Of a stretch of DNA of 16,441 nucleotides, positions 1 to 7,046 are shown one piece after another; position 1 is the stretch's first letter; every line of letters starts with the position of its first letter. Under the pieces are notes generated by a model. That model was given only the letters and a program-made list of their open reading frames with translations, was not told where the DNA came from and searched no databases. Source of the DNA: CBCXVS01 sp965178525. Lineage in GTDB: Bacteria; Tectomicrobia; Entotheonellia; Entotheonellales; Entotheonellaceae. The position numbers and the translations under genes were made by a program. The DNA lies in the NCBI GenBank assembly GCA_965178525.1, contig CBCXVS010000174.1, positions 1 to 16,441 on the forward strand. The letters run 5' to 3'.

Positions 1-43
1 GTTCTGAGGGGGGGGGCATGGCGACATGATGCCCCTACCCGAT
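1..43 (+). mobile_element. 3' end of a group II intron (domain V tail and domain VI)
   Basis: Only the last part of the intron is in the window. Bases 1-4 (GTTC) match the 3' strand of domain V, and 5-8 the V/VI joiner. Bases 9-40 fold as domain VI: G9-G11 pair with C38-C40, A37 is unpaired, G12-G16 pair with T36-C32 (one G-U), and a distal stem C17-G20/C25-G28 is capped by a GCGA (GNRA) tetraloop. A37 lies 7 nt from the end if the intron stops at T43 (...CCCGAT), the usual spacing for the lariat branch point. The end sequence CTACCCGAY is typical of bacterial group II introns as I remember them. The downstream exon would begin at C44, directly before the AGGAGG ribosome-binding site. The reverse transcriptase and domains I-IV lie outside the window, so mobility and class cannot be judged. 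Confidence 0.7.
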
Positions 44-55
44 CAGGAGGACAAG

Positions 56-742
56 ATGACCTTCCGCCGCGTCATCGAGGATATCCGCACGGAGATGAAA
101 ACCATCTCAGGCCATAGACCGACGCTGAAGGAATACTTGGCATTCCGCAAAGACACCATTCCCCCTGCCCTGCATGAACCTTTAGAGGTCGTCGCGATGC
201 GGGGGGAGAAAGGGCCGAATGTGGGAGACGATGCGCCTGACTTCCGGCTCAAACAACTTGGGAGCGAGGAGATCGTACAACTCTCGAGCTTCCGGGGCCA
301 ACGGCCGGTCGGTCTCGTCTTCGGGAGTTACACCTGACCGCCGTTCCGCGCCCAGGTGCGGCGCATGGAAGCCATTTACTACCGCTTCAAAGCGCAGGTG
401 GCCTTCTTTGTCGTCTACATTCAAGAAGCCCATCCGATAGACGGCTGGCAGGTGGACAGCAATATCGCAGACCGTGTGTTCTATCGACAGCACCAGACCT
501 ATCAGGAACGGGAAACGGTCGCCAACGCCTGTAGCCTGGACCTGAAGATTCCCCTGCCCATGCTCATTGAAGAGATGGATAACGCCATTGACCAGGCATA
601 TGGGGCGGTGCCGGAGCGGCTCTATCTGATTGGCGCCGACGGCAAGGTGGCGTATAAAGGCGGGGCGGGTCCGTTTTTCTTCGACCTGGATGAATGGGAA
701 TCGGCCATCGAAGCGTGCCTGACAGCTGTGGCGGCCGTGTAA
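56..742 (+). CDS. Deiodinase-like selenoprotein (thioredoxin fold, Sec94 at in-frame UGA)
   Basis: The frame runs from ATG 56 to TAA 742 through one in-frame TGA at 335-337; reading it as selenocysteine gives 228 residues. ATG 56 is chosen because AGGAGG (45-50) sits 5 nt upstream; earlier ATGs at 26 and 29 lie in the intron. Residues 55-93 are an AhpC/TSA-like thioredoxin-fold start (VGDDAPDF at 56-63). FGSYT-U94-PPF matches the vertebrate deiodinase active site FGSCT-U-P-F. Downstream come VYIQEAHPIDGW (120-131, with the family's Glu124 and His126), PERLYLI (186-192) and YKGGAGP (200-206), all in the positions seen in iodothyronine deiodinases. Cys159 is the only cysteine and could be a resolving residue. 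The family uses Sec for reductive dehalogenation or peroxide/thiol chemistry; the bacterial substrate is unknown. No signal peptide is seen, so it is probably cytoplasmic. The SelA-like gene follows 27 bp downstream. The alternative, a nonsense-mutated gene, would have to place its stop at the catalytic codon by chance. Confidence 0.88.
335..337 (+). other. UGA codon predicted to encode selenocysteine (Sec94)
   Basis: Reading frame, homology and motif continue unbroken on both sides of this TGA (GSYT before, PPFRAQ after). The codon falls precisely where deiodinases carry Sec (or, in some homologues, Cys). TGA differs from the Cys codons TGC/TGT only in the third base, as expected for Sec/Cys exchange. 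Confidence 0.85.
338..375 (+). promoter_or_regulatory. Candidate bacterial SECIS region downstream of the UGA
   Basis: A bacterial SECIS must lie directly 3' of the UGA inside the coding sequence. Two hairpins are visible. The first, at 346-361, is CCGC/GCGG with an 8-nt loop starting with G350; its loop begins only 12 nt after the UGA, closer than the 16 or more usual in known bacterial elements. The second, at 365-375, is ATGG/CCAT with loop AAG, at a normal distance but with a very short loop. Neither is a clean match to the consensus, so the element is located by position more than by shape. Confidence 0.3.
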
Positions 743-769
743 GCCGATAGCGCAACAAAGGAGGACGAT

Positions 770-1927
770 GTGGCGACCGAAAAACCCATGCCGGCATTCT
801 ATCAACAACTAGGCGTGACGCCCGTCATCCATGGCGCTGGCACGACGACGCGCTATGGGGGCTCCCTGATGCGACCCGAGACCATCGAGGCGATGCGGGA
901 GGCGGCGCAGGCATTTGTGAATATCGATGAGCTGAATGAAGCCGCAGGCGATGCCATTGCGCGGATGCTCGGGGCTGAAGCCGCCCTGGTGACGGCCGGG
1001 GCGGCCTCCGGCCTGGTGTTGCAGGCCGCCGCGTGCATCGCTGGAGATGATCCGGACAACATTGTGCGCCTGCCGGACAGCACGGGCATGAAACATGAGA
1101 TCATTATTCAACGGGCGCACCGTTTCCAGTACGACCAGGCGTTGACCCTGGCCGGCGCGAAGCTGGTTGAAATCGGTCTCGGGCGCAGCACGTCACCCGC
1201 CGAGCTGACGCATGCGATCAACGACAAAACGGCTGCCGTATTCTATTTACATTCGCCCTTTACCACCTTGCCCAGTCTGCTTTCCCTCGAGACGATGTGC
1301 GAGATTGCCCACGCACATGGCGTGCCGGTGCTCGTCGATGCCGCGTCGATGTTGCCGCCGCGGGACCATCTATTTTGCCATCTGCGTCAGGGCGCCGACC
1401 TGGTGAACTTTAGTGGCGGCAAGGGCATTCGTGGCCCACAAAGTACGGGGATTCTTGCCGGGAGCAAGGCGTTGGTGCGCGCCGCCGCCCTCAATGGCAG
1501 CCCGAATCGGGGCATTGGGCGGCCCTCGAAGACGTCCAAGGAGGAGATCGTCGGTCTCGTGAAGGCGCTAGAACTTTTCCTGGCCGAGGACGAGGAAGCG
1601 GAGATGAATCGCTATCGTGAAGTCTGTACGCACATCGTGGATAGCGTCCGCGATCTGCAGGGCATCCGCGCGGTAGTGGAGCACGACGCGGTCAACCGTG
1701 TCCTGCCGCATGCGGTCTTCTATTTCGAGCCGGGTTGGGACGGCCCGTCCGGTGCGGCGGTGCGCGAAGCTTTAGAGGCCGGAACACCCCATATTTATGT
1801 GAAGCAGGGGGTGCATCAAGGGGGCTACTTCGACGAGATTGCGATCGATCCGATTAATCTCCAGCCCGGAGATGAGGACATGCTCATACGGCGCTTGCGC
1901 GAGGAGCTGAGCCGACGTGCATCATAG
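770..1927 (+). CDS. SelA-related PLP-dependent enzyme (aminotransferase class V-like fold)
   Basis: This 385-residue fold-type I PLP enzyme belongs to the SelA-related group (annotated as selenocysteine synthase-like or D-glucosaminate-6-phosphate ammonia-lyase-like). The start is GTG 770, with AAAGGAGG (757-764) 5 nt upstream. Residues 20-34 (IHGAGTTTRYGGSLM) are the substrate-entry region. VLVDAAS (188-193) gives Asp190, expected to contact the pyridine nitrogen, and SGGKGIRGPQSTG (215-227) carries the Schiff-base Lys218. It is shorter than true SelA (about 460 residues), lacks the SelA N-terminal tRNA-binding domain and has KGIRGPQ rather than the K-LLGGPQ of SelA. It is therefore unlikely to make Sec-tRNA, despite sitting 27 bp behind a selenoprotein gene with which it is presumably co-transcribed. 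Elimination or ammonia-lyase chemistry on an amino-sugar acid or amino acid is the best family-based guess; the substrate is unknown. Confidence 0.85.
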   Translation: MATEKPMPAFYQQLGVTPVIHGAGTTTRYGGSLMRPETIEAMREAAQAFVNIDELNEAAGDAIARMLGAEAALVTAGAASGLVLQAAACIAGDDPDNIVRLPDSTGMKHEIIIQRAHRFQYDQALTLAGAKLVEIGLGRSTSPAELTHAINDKTAAVFYLHSPFTTLPSLLSLETMCEIAHAHGVPVLVDAASMLPPRDHLFCHLRQGADLVNFSGGKGIRGPQSTGILAGSKALVRAAALNGSPNRGIGRPSKTSKEEIVGLVKALELFLAEDEEAEMNRYREVCTHIVDSVRDLQGIRAVVEHDAVNRVLPHAVFYFEPGWDGPSGAAVREALEAGTPHIYVKQGVHQGGYFDEIAIDPINLQPGDEDMLIRRLREELSRRAS

Positions 1928-1968
1928 CGTGCGGCATGACTCCCACGTTTCGACTCGCAAACCGTCAA

Positions 1969-2003
1969 CTGCATGAAAATGCCTGTCACGTGTTTTTATG
2001 CAG
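1969..2003. terminator. Hairpin between convergent genes, candidate bidirectional terminator
   Basis: Bases 1969-1979 pair with 1993-2003 in an 11-bp stem (one G-U) around a 13-nt loop. The upper stem is AAAA/TTTT. It lies 41 bp after the SelA-like stop and 51 bp after the end of the convergent CoA-transferase gene, where a shared terminator would be expected. No separate T-run follows on either strand, so termination efficiency is doubtful. Confidence 0.45.
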
Positions 2004-2054
2004 CAGAAACGAGTGATGAAATCGACAGCTCCCGTGAAGACCATGTCAACGCCT

Positions 2055-3257
2055 CTACCTTGCTGTATCGGCAGATGTCTCCCTAAGCAGTTCGGCCAAT
2101 ACAGACGCCGTATCGCTTCCCGGCATCGGACCTGGGCGTAACACGCCCGGCGTCAGGCTGAATGACCACGGTAGGCCCGCCACGCGAATCGTACCCCAAG
2201 GGAGCGTTGGTAATTCAGCCATGAGACCATTGAGATGGACCTGCGGATGCTGACACATCTCGTCATAGGCATGAAAACGTCCGCACGGGACGCCGGCATG
2301 CGTGAGCCGTTTGATCCACCAGGCGGCAGGGTAGACGCAAAAGGTCTCGTCAAGCTGCGCGATCAGCTCTTGGCGATGCGCGATCCGATTGGCGAGGGTG
2401 TCATAGTCGGAATGCGCCAGCAGATCCGCACGCCCCAAGGCCGCACACAACCGTTCCCACTCGTCCTGCGTACGCGTGCTGACCGCCAGATAGCCATCCC
2501 GGACGCGGAATGCCTGGTCTGGCACCGCATACGGGACACCGCTGCCATAGGGCGGCGCACACTGCCCGGTGGCAAAATATTCGGCGATCCGGCTGCTTTG
2601 TAGCGCCGTTGCCGCTTCCAGCATGGAGGCCACAATGTGCTGTCCCTGTCCGGCCTGCTCCCGCTGCAGGAGGGCGGCGAGGATGGCGGGCACAGTCATG
2701 GCCGAGGTGCTGAGATCGATAAACCCAATGTTGCGCAGGCTTTCCCCACGGCTTCCGGCACTGCCATTCAAGCTGGCAAAGCCCGAGAAGGCTTGAATAT
2801 AGGTGTCAATGGACGGCAGGAGGGCCAACGGTCCATGCGGCCCAAAGCCCGACAGCGAACAATATACCAGACGGGGATTGCGGGCGGCGAGGGCCTCGTA
2901 TCCCAGCCCGAGGCGCTCGACCACCCCGACGCGAAAATTTTCGATGAACACGTCCGACTGCTCGGCCAGACGGTAGGCGCGCTCCAGATCACGCGGGTCT
3001 TTGAGATTCAGGATGACACCGCGTTTGCCCAAATTGGCGCTGATATACAGGACGCTGGTACCGCGTTGTGTGGGCGGCACGGTGAGCGCGAGGTCGCCAT
3101 GGGGCGGTTCGACCTTGATGACGTCAGCACCCAGCTCGGCCAGGAAAAGGCCGGTGACCGGCCCCACGCCCATGCCGGAAATGTCGAGCACGCGGATGCC
3201 GTCCAGAGGCCCGCCGGCGCGGCGCGCCTGGGGTGGGGCAGAGGCGGCGTCTGGCAC
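2055..3257 (-). CDS. CaiB/BaiF class III CoA-transferase, probable C-terminal half of a tandem protein
   Basis: Class III CoA-transferases move CoA between carboxylates through an aspartyl-CoA intermediate. The 400-residue frame has the N-terminal signature (IRVLDISGMGVGP, 21-33; LGADVIKVEPPHGD, 42-55), IENFR (105-109), and GFIDLST (178-184), where Asp181 is the expected nucleophile. The only possible start outside the conserved domain is GTG 3257, and no Shine-Dalgarno precedes it (a CTCCCC-rich tract does). The 7 codons between it and the stop of the upstream CoA-transferase are in the same frame and open, coding PAPPSPA. With the following PDAASAPPQARRAGG they form a Pro/Ala linker. I infer that this is the second domain of an 819-codon two-domain protein interrupted by TAG at 3279-3281; separate translation is the alternative. 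The acyl substrates are unknown. Confidence 0.85.
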   Translation of the reverse strand: MPDAASAPPQARRAGGPLDGIRVLDISGMGVGPVTGLFLAELGADVIKVEPPHGDLALTVPPTQRGTSVLYISANLGKRGVILNLKDPRDLERAYRLAEQSDVFIENFRVGVVERLGLGYEALAARNPRLVYCSLSGFGPHGPLALLPSIDTYIQAFSGFASLNGSAGSRGESLRNIGFIDLSTSAMTVPAILAALLQREQAGQGQHIVASMLEAATALQSSRIAEYFATGQCAPPYGSGVPYAVPDQAFRVRDGYLAVSTRTQDEWERLCAALGRADLLAHSDYDTLANRIAHRQELIAQLDETFCVYPAAWWIKRLTHAGVPCGRFHAYDEMCQHPQVHLNGLMAELPTLPWGTIRVAGLPWSFSLTPGVLRPGPMPGSDTASVLAELLRETSADTAR

Positions 3258-3278
3258 GGCAGGGGAGGGCGGCGCTGG

Positions 3279-4514
3279 CTACGGCCCAACGTCGGCGCCA
3301 GCGGCGACGCTATTGGCAAAAAGGTGGCGGCGCTGCGCCTCGTCATAGCCCCATTCGGCCAAGACCGCCCCCGTGCTGTTGCCCAGGACGGGTGGGCCGC
3401 ACGGTACTGCGGGTTCGATCTGCGAAAAATTCCACGGCATTTTAATCGCCGCCAGGTCGCCCTCCGGTCCCGGTATGTGCTGCAAGAGCTGTAAGACTTG
3501 GGCTTGTTCATCCGCAAAGAGCGTCTCGTGCGAATGGTAGGGATAGGCAGCGCCTTCGAGCCGCCGGACCAGATCGATCAAGTTCGCTGCGGTTTGATCG
3601 GCGAAGGCCGCTTCGTAGATGGGCCGCAGCATGGCGGCATCGGCTCCGAGACCAGTCGAGTTTTTGCCGTCAGGGTCAAAACGGCAATCCTGCAGCACAT
3701 GATCGAGACCGAGAGTCCGGCAAAAATCAGGCCATTGGCTCTGTTTGCCGGGTCCTCCGCCGGTGAATTCGCCAAAGGAAAACACCATGGGCCGATCCTG
3801 GGTCTGCCAGCCCGTGTCAGGTGGATCATACGGCCCCCAACAATGATAGCCCTCCCAGGTATCCGGGTCGTGCTGCGCCGCGATTTGAATCGTTTTCAGG
3901 GCAAACAACGCGCCCAGTTGGGAGACGGAGACGCGTTGCCCCTGGCCGTGGCGCTGGCGGTGGAAGAGCGCGGCCAGGAGCCCCTGCAGCAGGAAGACGC
4001 CGGCGAGGGTGCTGGCGGCATCCGTACCGATACGGACGGGCGCATCGCCATAGCGGCCCAGATAGCGCGGATAGCCGGACGCGGCTTGCACCACCAGTTC
4101 CGAACCGGCCCGGTTGGCCCAAGGGCCGTGCTCGCCGAAAGGTGTGAGCAGTCCATAGATCAGCTTGGAGTTGTGCGAGGACAGCGTCCCATAATCGAGG
4201 CCCTGGGTGCTGGCCGGCTCTGGCAGATCGTCACCGATCACAATGTCGGCACGGCTGGCCAGGCGCTGCACGACCTCCCGGCCCGCCGGCACCTGGCGAT
4301 CAATGGCCACGCTCTCCTTGTTGCGATTGAGGGCAAGAAATACCGCGCTGTGGCCGCCCTGACGCGGTTCCAACTGCCGCGCCCAATCCCCTTGTATGGG
4401 TTCGACCTTGATGACGCGGGCGCCCAGGTCGCCGAGTAGCATGGAGCAAAACGGGCCGGAAAGACCATGGGACAGGTCTATGACCGTCACGTTGTGTAAA
4501 ACAGTGTTCATCAT
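3279..4514 (-). CDS. CaiB/BaiF class III CoA-transferase, probable N-terminal half of a tandem protein
   Basis: This 411-residue class III CoA-transferase starts at the tandem ATGs near 4514. Conserved segments are VTVIDLSHGLSGPFCS (9-24), LGARVIKVEPIQGD (30-43) and RIGTDAAST (161-169), where Asp165 is the likely nucleophile. It ends in TAG at 3279-3281 and the same frame continues without another stop into the next CoA-transferase domain. The central part (about 218-255, rich in W, P and G) diverges from typical family members, so the two domains may be catalytically unequal. The upstream region (4515-4745) holds a 7-bp inverted repeat that could be an operator. No strong Shine-Dalgarno is visible before the start. 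Substrate unknown. Confidence 0.87.
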   Translation of the reverse strand: MMNTVLHNVTVIDLSHGLSGPFCSMLLGDLGARVIKVEPIQGDWARQLEPRQGGHSAVFLALNRNKESVAIDRQVPAGREVVQRLASRADIVIGDDLPEPASTQGLDYGTLSSHNSKLIYGLLTPFGEHGPWANRAGSELVVQAASGYPRYLGRYGDAPVRIGTDAASTLAGVFLLQGLLAALFHRQRHGQGQRVSVSQLGALFALKTIQIAAQHDPDTWEGYHCWGPYDPPDTGWQTQDRPMVFSFGEFTGGGPGKQSQWPDFCRTLGLDHVLQDCRFDPDGKNSTGLGADAAMLRPIYEAAFADQTAANLIDLVRRLEGAAYPYHSHETLFADEQAQVLQLLQHIPGPEGDLAAIKMPWNFSQIEPAVPCGPPVLGNSTGAVLAEWGYDEAQRRHLFANSVAAGADVGP

Positions 4515-4547
4515 CGTTTGTCCGGAATCGTGGTTGACGGGTTAGTC

Positions 4548-4582
4548 TTGGTACGGCATGCTGATTTTGTCGTCTGTACCAA
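4548..4582. promoter_or_regulatory. Inverted repeat TTGGTAC-N21-GTACCAA, candidate operator
   Basis: Perfect 7-bp arms at 4548-4554 and 4576-4582 lie 34-68 bp upstream of the CoA-transferase start, within its expected promoter/5' leader. The arms resemble half-sites of GntR/FadR-type operators, but the 21-bp spacing is long for one dimer. It could instead be two contacts of a larger complex, or a hairpin. Confidence 0.3.
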
Positions 4583-4669
4583 AAGGCTCGAAAATGGCAT
4601 CAATGTTCGGGAAAACAAAAAACGGGATAGAGAGGCGACTTGCAGGTTGTTGTGCAAGACGTTGCGCGT

Positions 4670-4728
4670 CCGCCCGATTCCACTGCGTCCGCCGGTCACC
4701 AGCGCCACTTTTCTTGATCCAGGTTCAT
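4670..4728 (-). pseudogene. Remnant of an SDR dehydrogenase 5' end
   Basis: On the minus strand, 4711-4670 encodes KVALVTGGRSGIGR, the classical NAD(P)-binding start of short-chain dehydrogenases (TGxxxGIG). An ATG at 4728 begins MNLDQ, one base out of frame with it; adding a single A to the AAAA run at 4709-4712 would give MNLDQEKVALVTGG, a normal SDR N-terminus. Similarity stops after the GIGR, and the frame runs into non-SDR sequence and a stop at 4511. I read it as the scar of an SDR gene once lying between proV and the CoA-transferase gene. The matching stretch is short, so chance is not excluded. Confidence 0.4.
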
Positions 4729-4745
4729 AGGGCGCCCAGGTTCAC

Positions 4746-5789
4746 TCACCGCTCCCCTTGCAGACCGCGTAATAACGCCCGCTTCGTGACGATGCCGATA
4801 TCTTTTCCACCACCGTCCGTGATCACGATGGGTTTGTCGGTATCCACCGCCAGATGAATCAACGTGTTGAGATCACTGCTTTCGTGCGTGCGGGGGGCAT
4901 CGGTTAGATTCTCATGGCTCGGCCTCAGGGACTCCATCACCGTGTGGGCGAAGACGAACTTTAAACGGGAGATCCCAGCGACAAAGTCGGCGACGTAGTC
5001 ATCCGCCGGCTTGGTGATAATGTCCTCGGGCGTACCGATTTGCACCAACATTCCATCCTTCATGATGGCGATCCGGTTGCCCAGGCGAATGGCTTCGTCG
5101 AGATCATGGGTAATGAAGAGCGTGGTTTTTTTCATGACGGCAGCCAGTTCAAGAAACTGCTCCTGAAGCTGCCGCCGGATCAGGGGATCAAGGGCCGAAA
5201 ACGGCTCGTCCATCAACAGGATTTTGGGATCAGCGGCCGTGGCGCGGGCCAGGCCGACGCGTTGCTGCATACCGCCCGAGAGTTCGTCCGGATAGCGATC
5301 ACCCCAGCCGTCCAGGCCGACGAGCGCGAGTTTTTCCTCGGCGATCGACAATCGTTTTGGCTTCTCGACATGTCGAATCTCAAGACCAAACGCCACGTTT
5401 TGCCTGACGGTGCGGTGAGGCAAAAGCGCCATATTCTGAAACACCATGCCAATTTTCTCGGCGCGAATGCGGCGCATTTCTTCTTCGCTCTTGTGGCTGA
5501 TGTCCTCGCCTTCAATGAAAATTTGGCCAGTGGTCGGATCGATCAACCGGTTGACGTGACGGAGCAAGGTGGATTTACCGCTGCCCGACAAGCCCATGAT
5601 GCAAAAGATTTCGCCTTCTTGCACGGCAAAAGACGCATTGGCGACGCCAACCACGCAATCCAACGTCTCCAGCACGTCGTTCTTGCTCAGCCCATCGGCT
5701 CGAATGGCATGCAAAGCCTCCTTGGCGCGAGCGCCAAAGATCTTCCAGACACCTTTGTATTCAACGGCAGGTACAGATATTGGCTTCAT
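4746..5789 (-). CDS. proV: Glycine betaine/L-proline ABC transporter ATP-binding protein ProV
   Basis: This is the cytoplasmic ATPase that drives uptake of betaine-type compatible solutes with ProW and ProX. It has 347 residues from ATG 5789 (a TTG three codons earlier is less likely). The start of the ATPase domain (VEYKGVWKIFG) and the region before the Walker A motif (KEALHAIRADGLSK, then VVGVANASF) follow the ProV pattern. Walker A GLSGSGKST is at 66-74, the Q-loop Gln at 118, LSGGMQQR at 170-177, Walker B ILLMDEP at 190-196, and the switch His at 228. Residues from about 255 form a C-terminal CBS-type regulatory region, shorter than in E. coli ProV (about 400 residues), so probably only one recognisable CBS copy remains (ending GIVTKRALLRGL). 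It is the last gene of the proW-proX-proV set; a hairpin in the 145-bp gap after proX may lower its expression relative to proX. Confidence 0.93.
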   Translation of the reverse strand: MKPISVPAVEYKGVWKIFGARAKEALHAIRADGLSKNDVLETLDCVVGVANASFAVQEGEIFCIMGLSGSGKSTLLRHVNRLIDPTTGQIFIEGEDISHKSEEEMRRIRAEKIGMVFQNMALLPHRTVRQNVAFGLEIRHVEKPKRLSIAEEKLALVGLDGWGDRYPDELSGGMQQRVGLARATAADPKILLMDEPFSALDPLIRRQLQEQFLELAAVMKKTTLFITHDLDEAIRLGNRIAIMKDGMLVQIGTPEDIITKPADDYVADFVAGISRLKFVFAHTVMESLRPSHENLTDAPRTHESSDLNTLIHLAVDTDKPIVITDGGGKDIGIVTKRALLRGLQGER

Positions 5790-5802
5790 AAAACACAACT
5801 CG

Positions 5803-5842
5803 AAAAAGACGGCATCAGGGCGATGCGTTGCCGCCCCGATGC
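5803..5842 (-). terminator. Attenuator-like hairpin between proX and proV
   Basis: On the minus strand, bases 5842-5832 pair with 5822-5812 (10 pairs and one A-C mismatch) around a 9-nt loop. Four bases later comes a run of five T (5807-5803). It lies after the proX stop and before the proV start. Partial termination here would leave the binding-protein mRNA in excess over the ATPase mRNA. The gap between stem and T-run makes it weaker than a textbook terminator. Confidence 0.45.
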
Positions 5843-5934
5843 GTCGCGATGGCAGGAAACCTTAAGTACCTGGACAAAATTATCTTGATACATTTCTCCA
5901 GGGGAAAAATATAAATTTAGTTTTGTTTCGGTAC

Positions 5935-6960
5935 TTATTTTGCTGTCTTGGCTGCGGCAATCCAGGCATCCCATTTGGCCTGGTTTGCCGCAATCCACTC
6001 TTTGGTGTGACGCCGGATATCCTCCACCGTGTCTTCACCCTTCGCCATTTTCTGGTTTTGAGCACTCACATCGGCAATCGGAATCTCCAACAATTCAAAA
6101 AACGTCTTCGCCGCCGGATTCGCGCTGAGAAACTTGGTATTGGCCAGCACATGTTGGTCATTCACGGCAAAACCCAGGTTGCCCAAACCTTCGACCGTGG
6201 TATCCTCATCTTTAGCGCGTTCATCGGGAAGCGTGGTAAACGGAACATTCAGCCAAACCACCTCCTTGCCGGGGCGCAACACCGCGCTCACCCACAACGG
6301 TGTCCATGTATAGTACAGCGTGGGTTTACCCGCTCGGATCCGTTCGATGGCATCCGGCATGATCGCAAAATAACCCCCTTGTTTGAGGTCAACGGTGTCG
6401 CGAAGACCGTAGGCATCCAAGTGATGATTTTGCACCCGCTCGCATCCCCAACCGGATTCGCAACCGTAGAGATCGGCTTTGCCATCGCCATCAATATCGA
6501 ACAATTTCGCCAGTTTCGGATCTTTTAACTGATCCAGTGTCTGGATGCCATATTCGTCCGCCGTCTTTTTATCGATTAAATAACCTTGCAGGGAGTGGCG
6601 AATCAATGTGCCGACCTTCTGACAGTTCTTATCGCCGCCACCTTCCTGCCAAAAAGACGTTTGCAACGGAAACCAGTGGGATGTGTAGTAATCCCCGTCG
6701 CCGCTGCAGGCCGAAATAATGCCGAGTTGTATCTGGGTGGTCAGCGATTTTTGCACCTCATAACCGAGCGCCTTTAATCCTGATTCAATCACAAAAGACT
6801 GAAAATTATCTTCGGCGATGGTGGATATAACCGGCGTCACTTTGACACCCTTGCCCGGCAGCTCTTGGGCCAGTGCTTGGGTGGTGAAGACGAGCGCTCC
6901 TAATGCCAAAATAACCGTGACAAAGCGTTTCGTGAATGGGGTTGCTTTTTTGACACGCAT
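5935..6960 (-). CDS. proX: Glycine betaine-binding periplasmic protein ProX
   Basis: This exported binding protein captures glycine betaine or related quaternary amines and delivers them to ProW/ProV. It has 341 residues: a Sec signal peptide (1-31, KRFVTVILALGALVF core, cleavage near ALA-Q), then a mature protein starting QELPGKGVKVTPV, very like E. coli ProX. Aromatic-box tryptophans align at W96 (SHWFPL), W171 (SGWGCE) and W219 (YTWTPLW). Cys167 and Cys173 correspond to the E. coli disulfide. YLIDKKTADEYGI (127-139), KLFDIDGDGKADLYGC (152-167) and the PADDIN-like end (IPIADVSAQN) are also conserved. Two extra cysteines (85, 113) are not in E. coli ProX. It stands between proW and proV, not last as in the enterobacterial proVWX operon. 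Regulation by osmolarity is usual for the family but no sequence signal was recognised here. Confidence 0.95.
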   Translation of the reverse strand: MRVKKATPFTKRFVTVILALGALVFTTQALAQELPGKGVKVTPVISTIAEDNFQSFVIESGLKALGYEVQKSLTTQIQLGIISACSGDGDYYTSHWFPLQTSFWQEGGGDKNCQKVGTLIRHSLQGYLIDKKTADEYGIQTLDQLKDPKLAKLFDIDGDGKADLYGCESGWGCERVQNHHLDAYGLRDTVDLKQGGYFAIMPDAIERIRAGKPTLYYTWTPLWVSAVLRPGKEVVWLNVPFTTLPDERAKDEDTTVEGLGNLGFAVNDQHVLANTKFLSANPAAKTFFELLEIPIADVSAQNQKMAKGEDTVEDIRRHTKEWIAANQAKWDAWIAAAKTAK

Positions 6961-7046
6961 GGGTAGGTTGCCTCGCGTAGTGCATGCATCGTGTATAGGA
7001 TCAATATTATCGTGCGGCCATCACAACCTGTAGACACAAGACCTGA

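Noticed and set aside
770..1927. Calling the PLP enzyme selA (Sec synthase)
   Set aside because: It is too short, lacks the SelA N-terminal domain, and its Lys region is that of the SelA-related lyase-like group; adjacency to a Sec gene alone is not enough.
3279..3281. UAG as a pyrrolysine codon
   Set aside because: It lies in a Pro/Ala linker, not an active site, and CaiB/BaiF enzymes are not a pyrrolysine family; no pyl genes are in the window.
2637..4439. Long plus-strand frames opposite the CoA-transferase genes (2637-3494 and 3498-4439)
   Set aside because: They are antisense to clearly conserved CaiB/BaiF domains, show no family motifs and reflect G+C-biased codon positions.
5040..5888. 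Plus-strand frame of 282 codons opposite proV
   Set aside because: The conserved ABC ATPase motifs are on the minus strand; this frame is their mirror.
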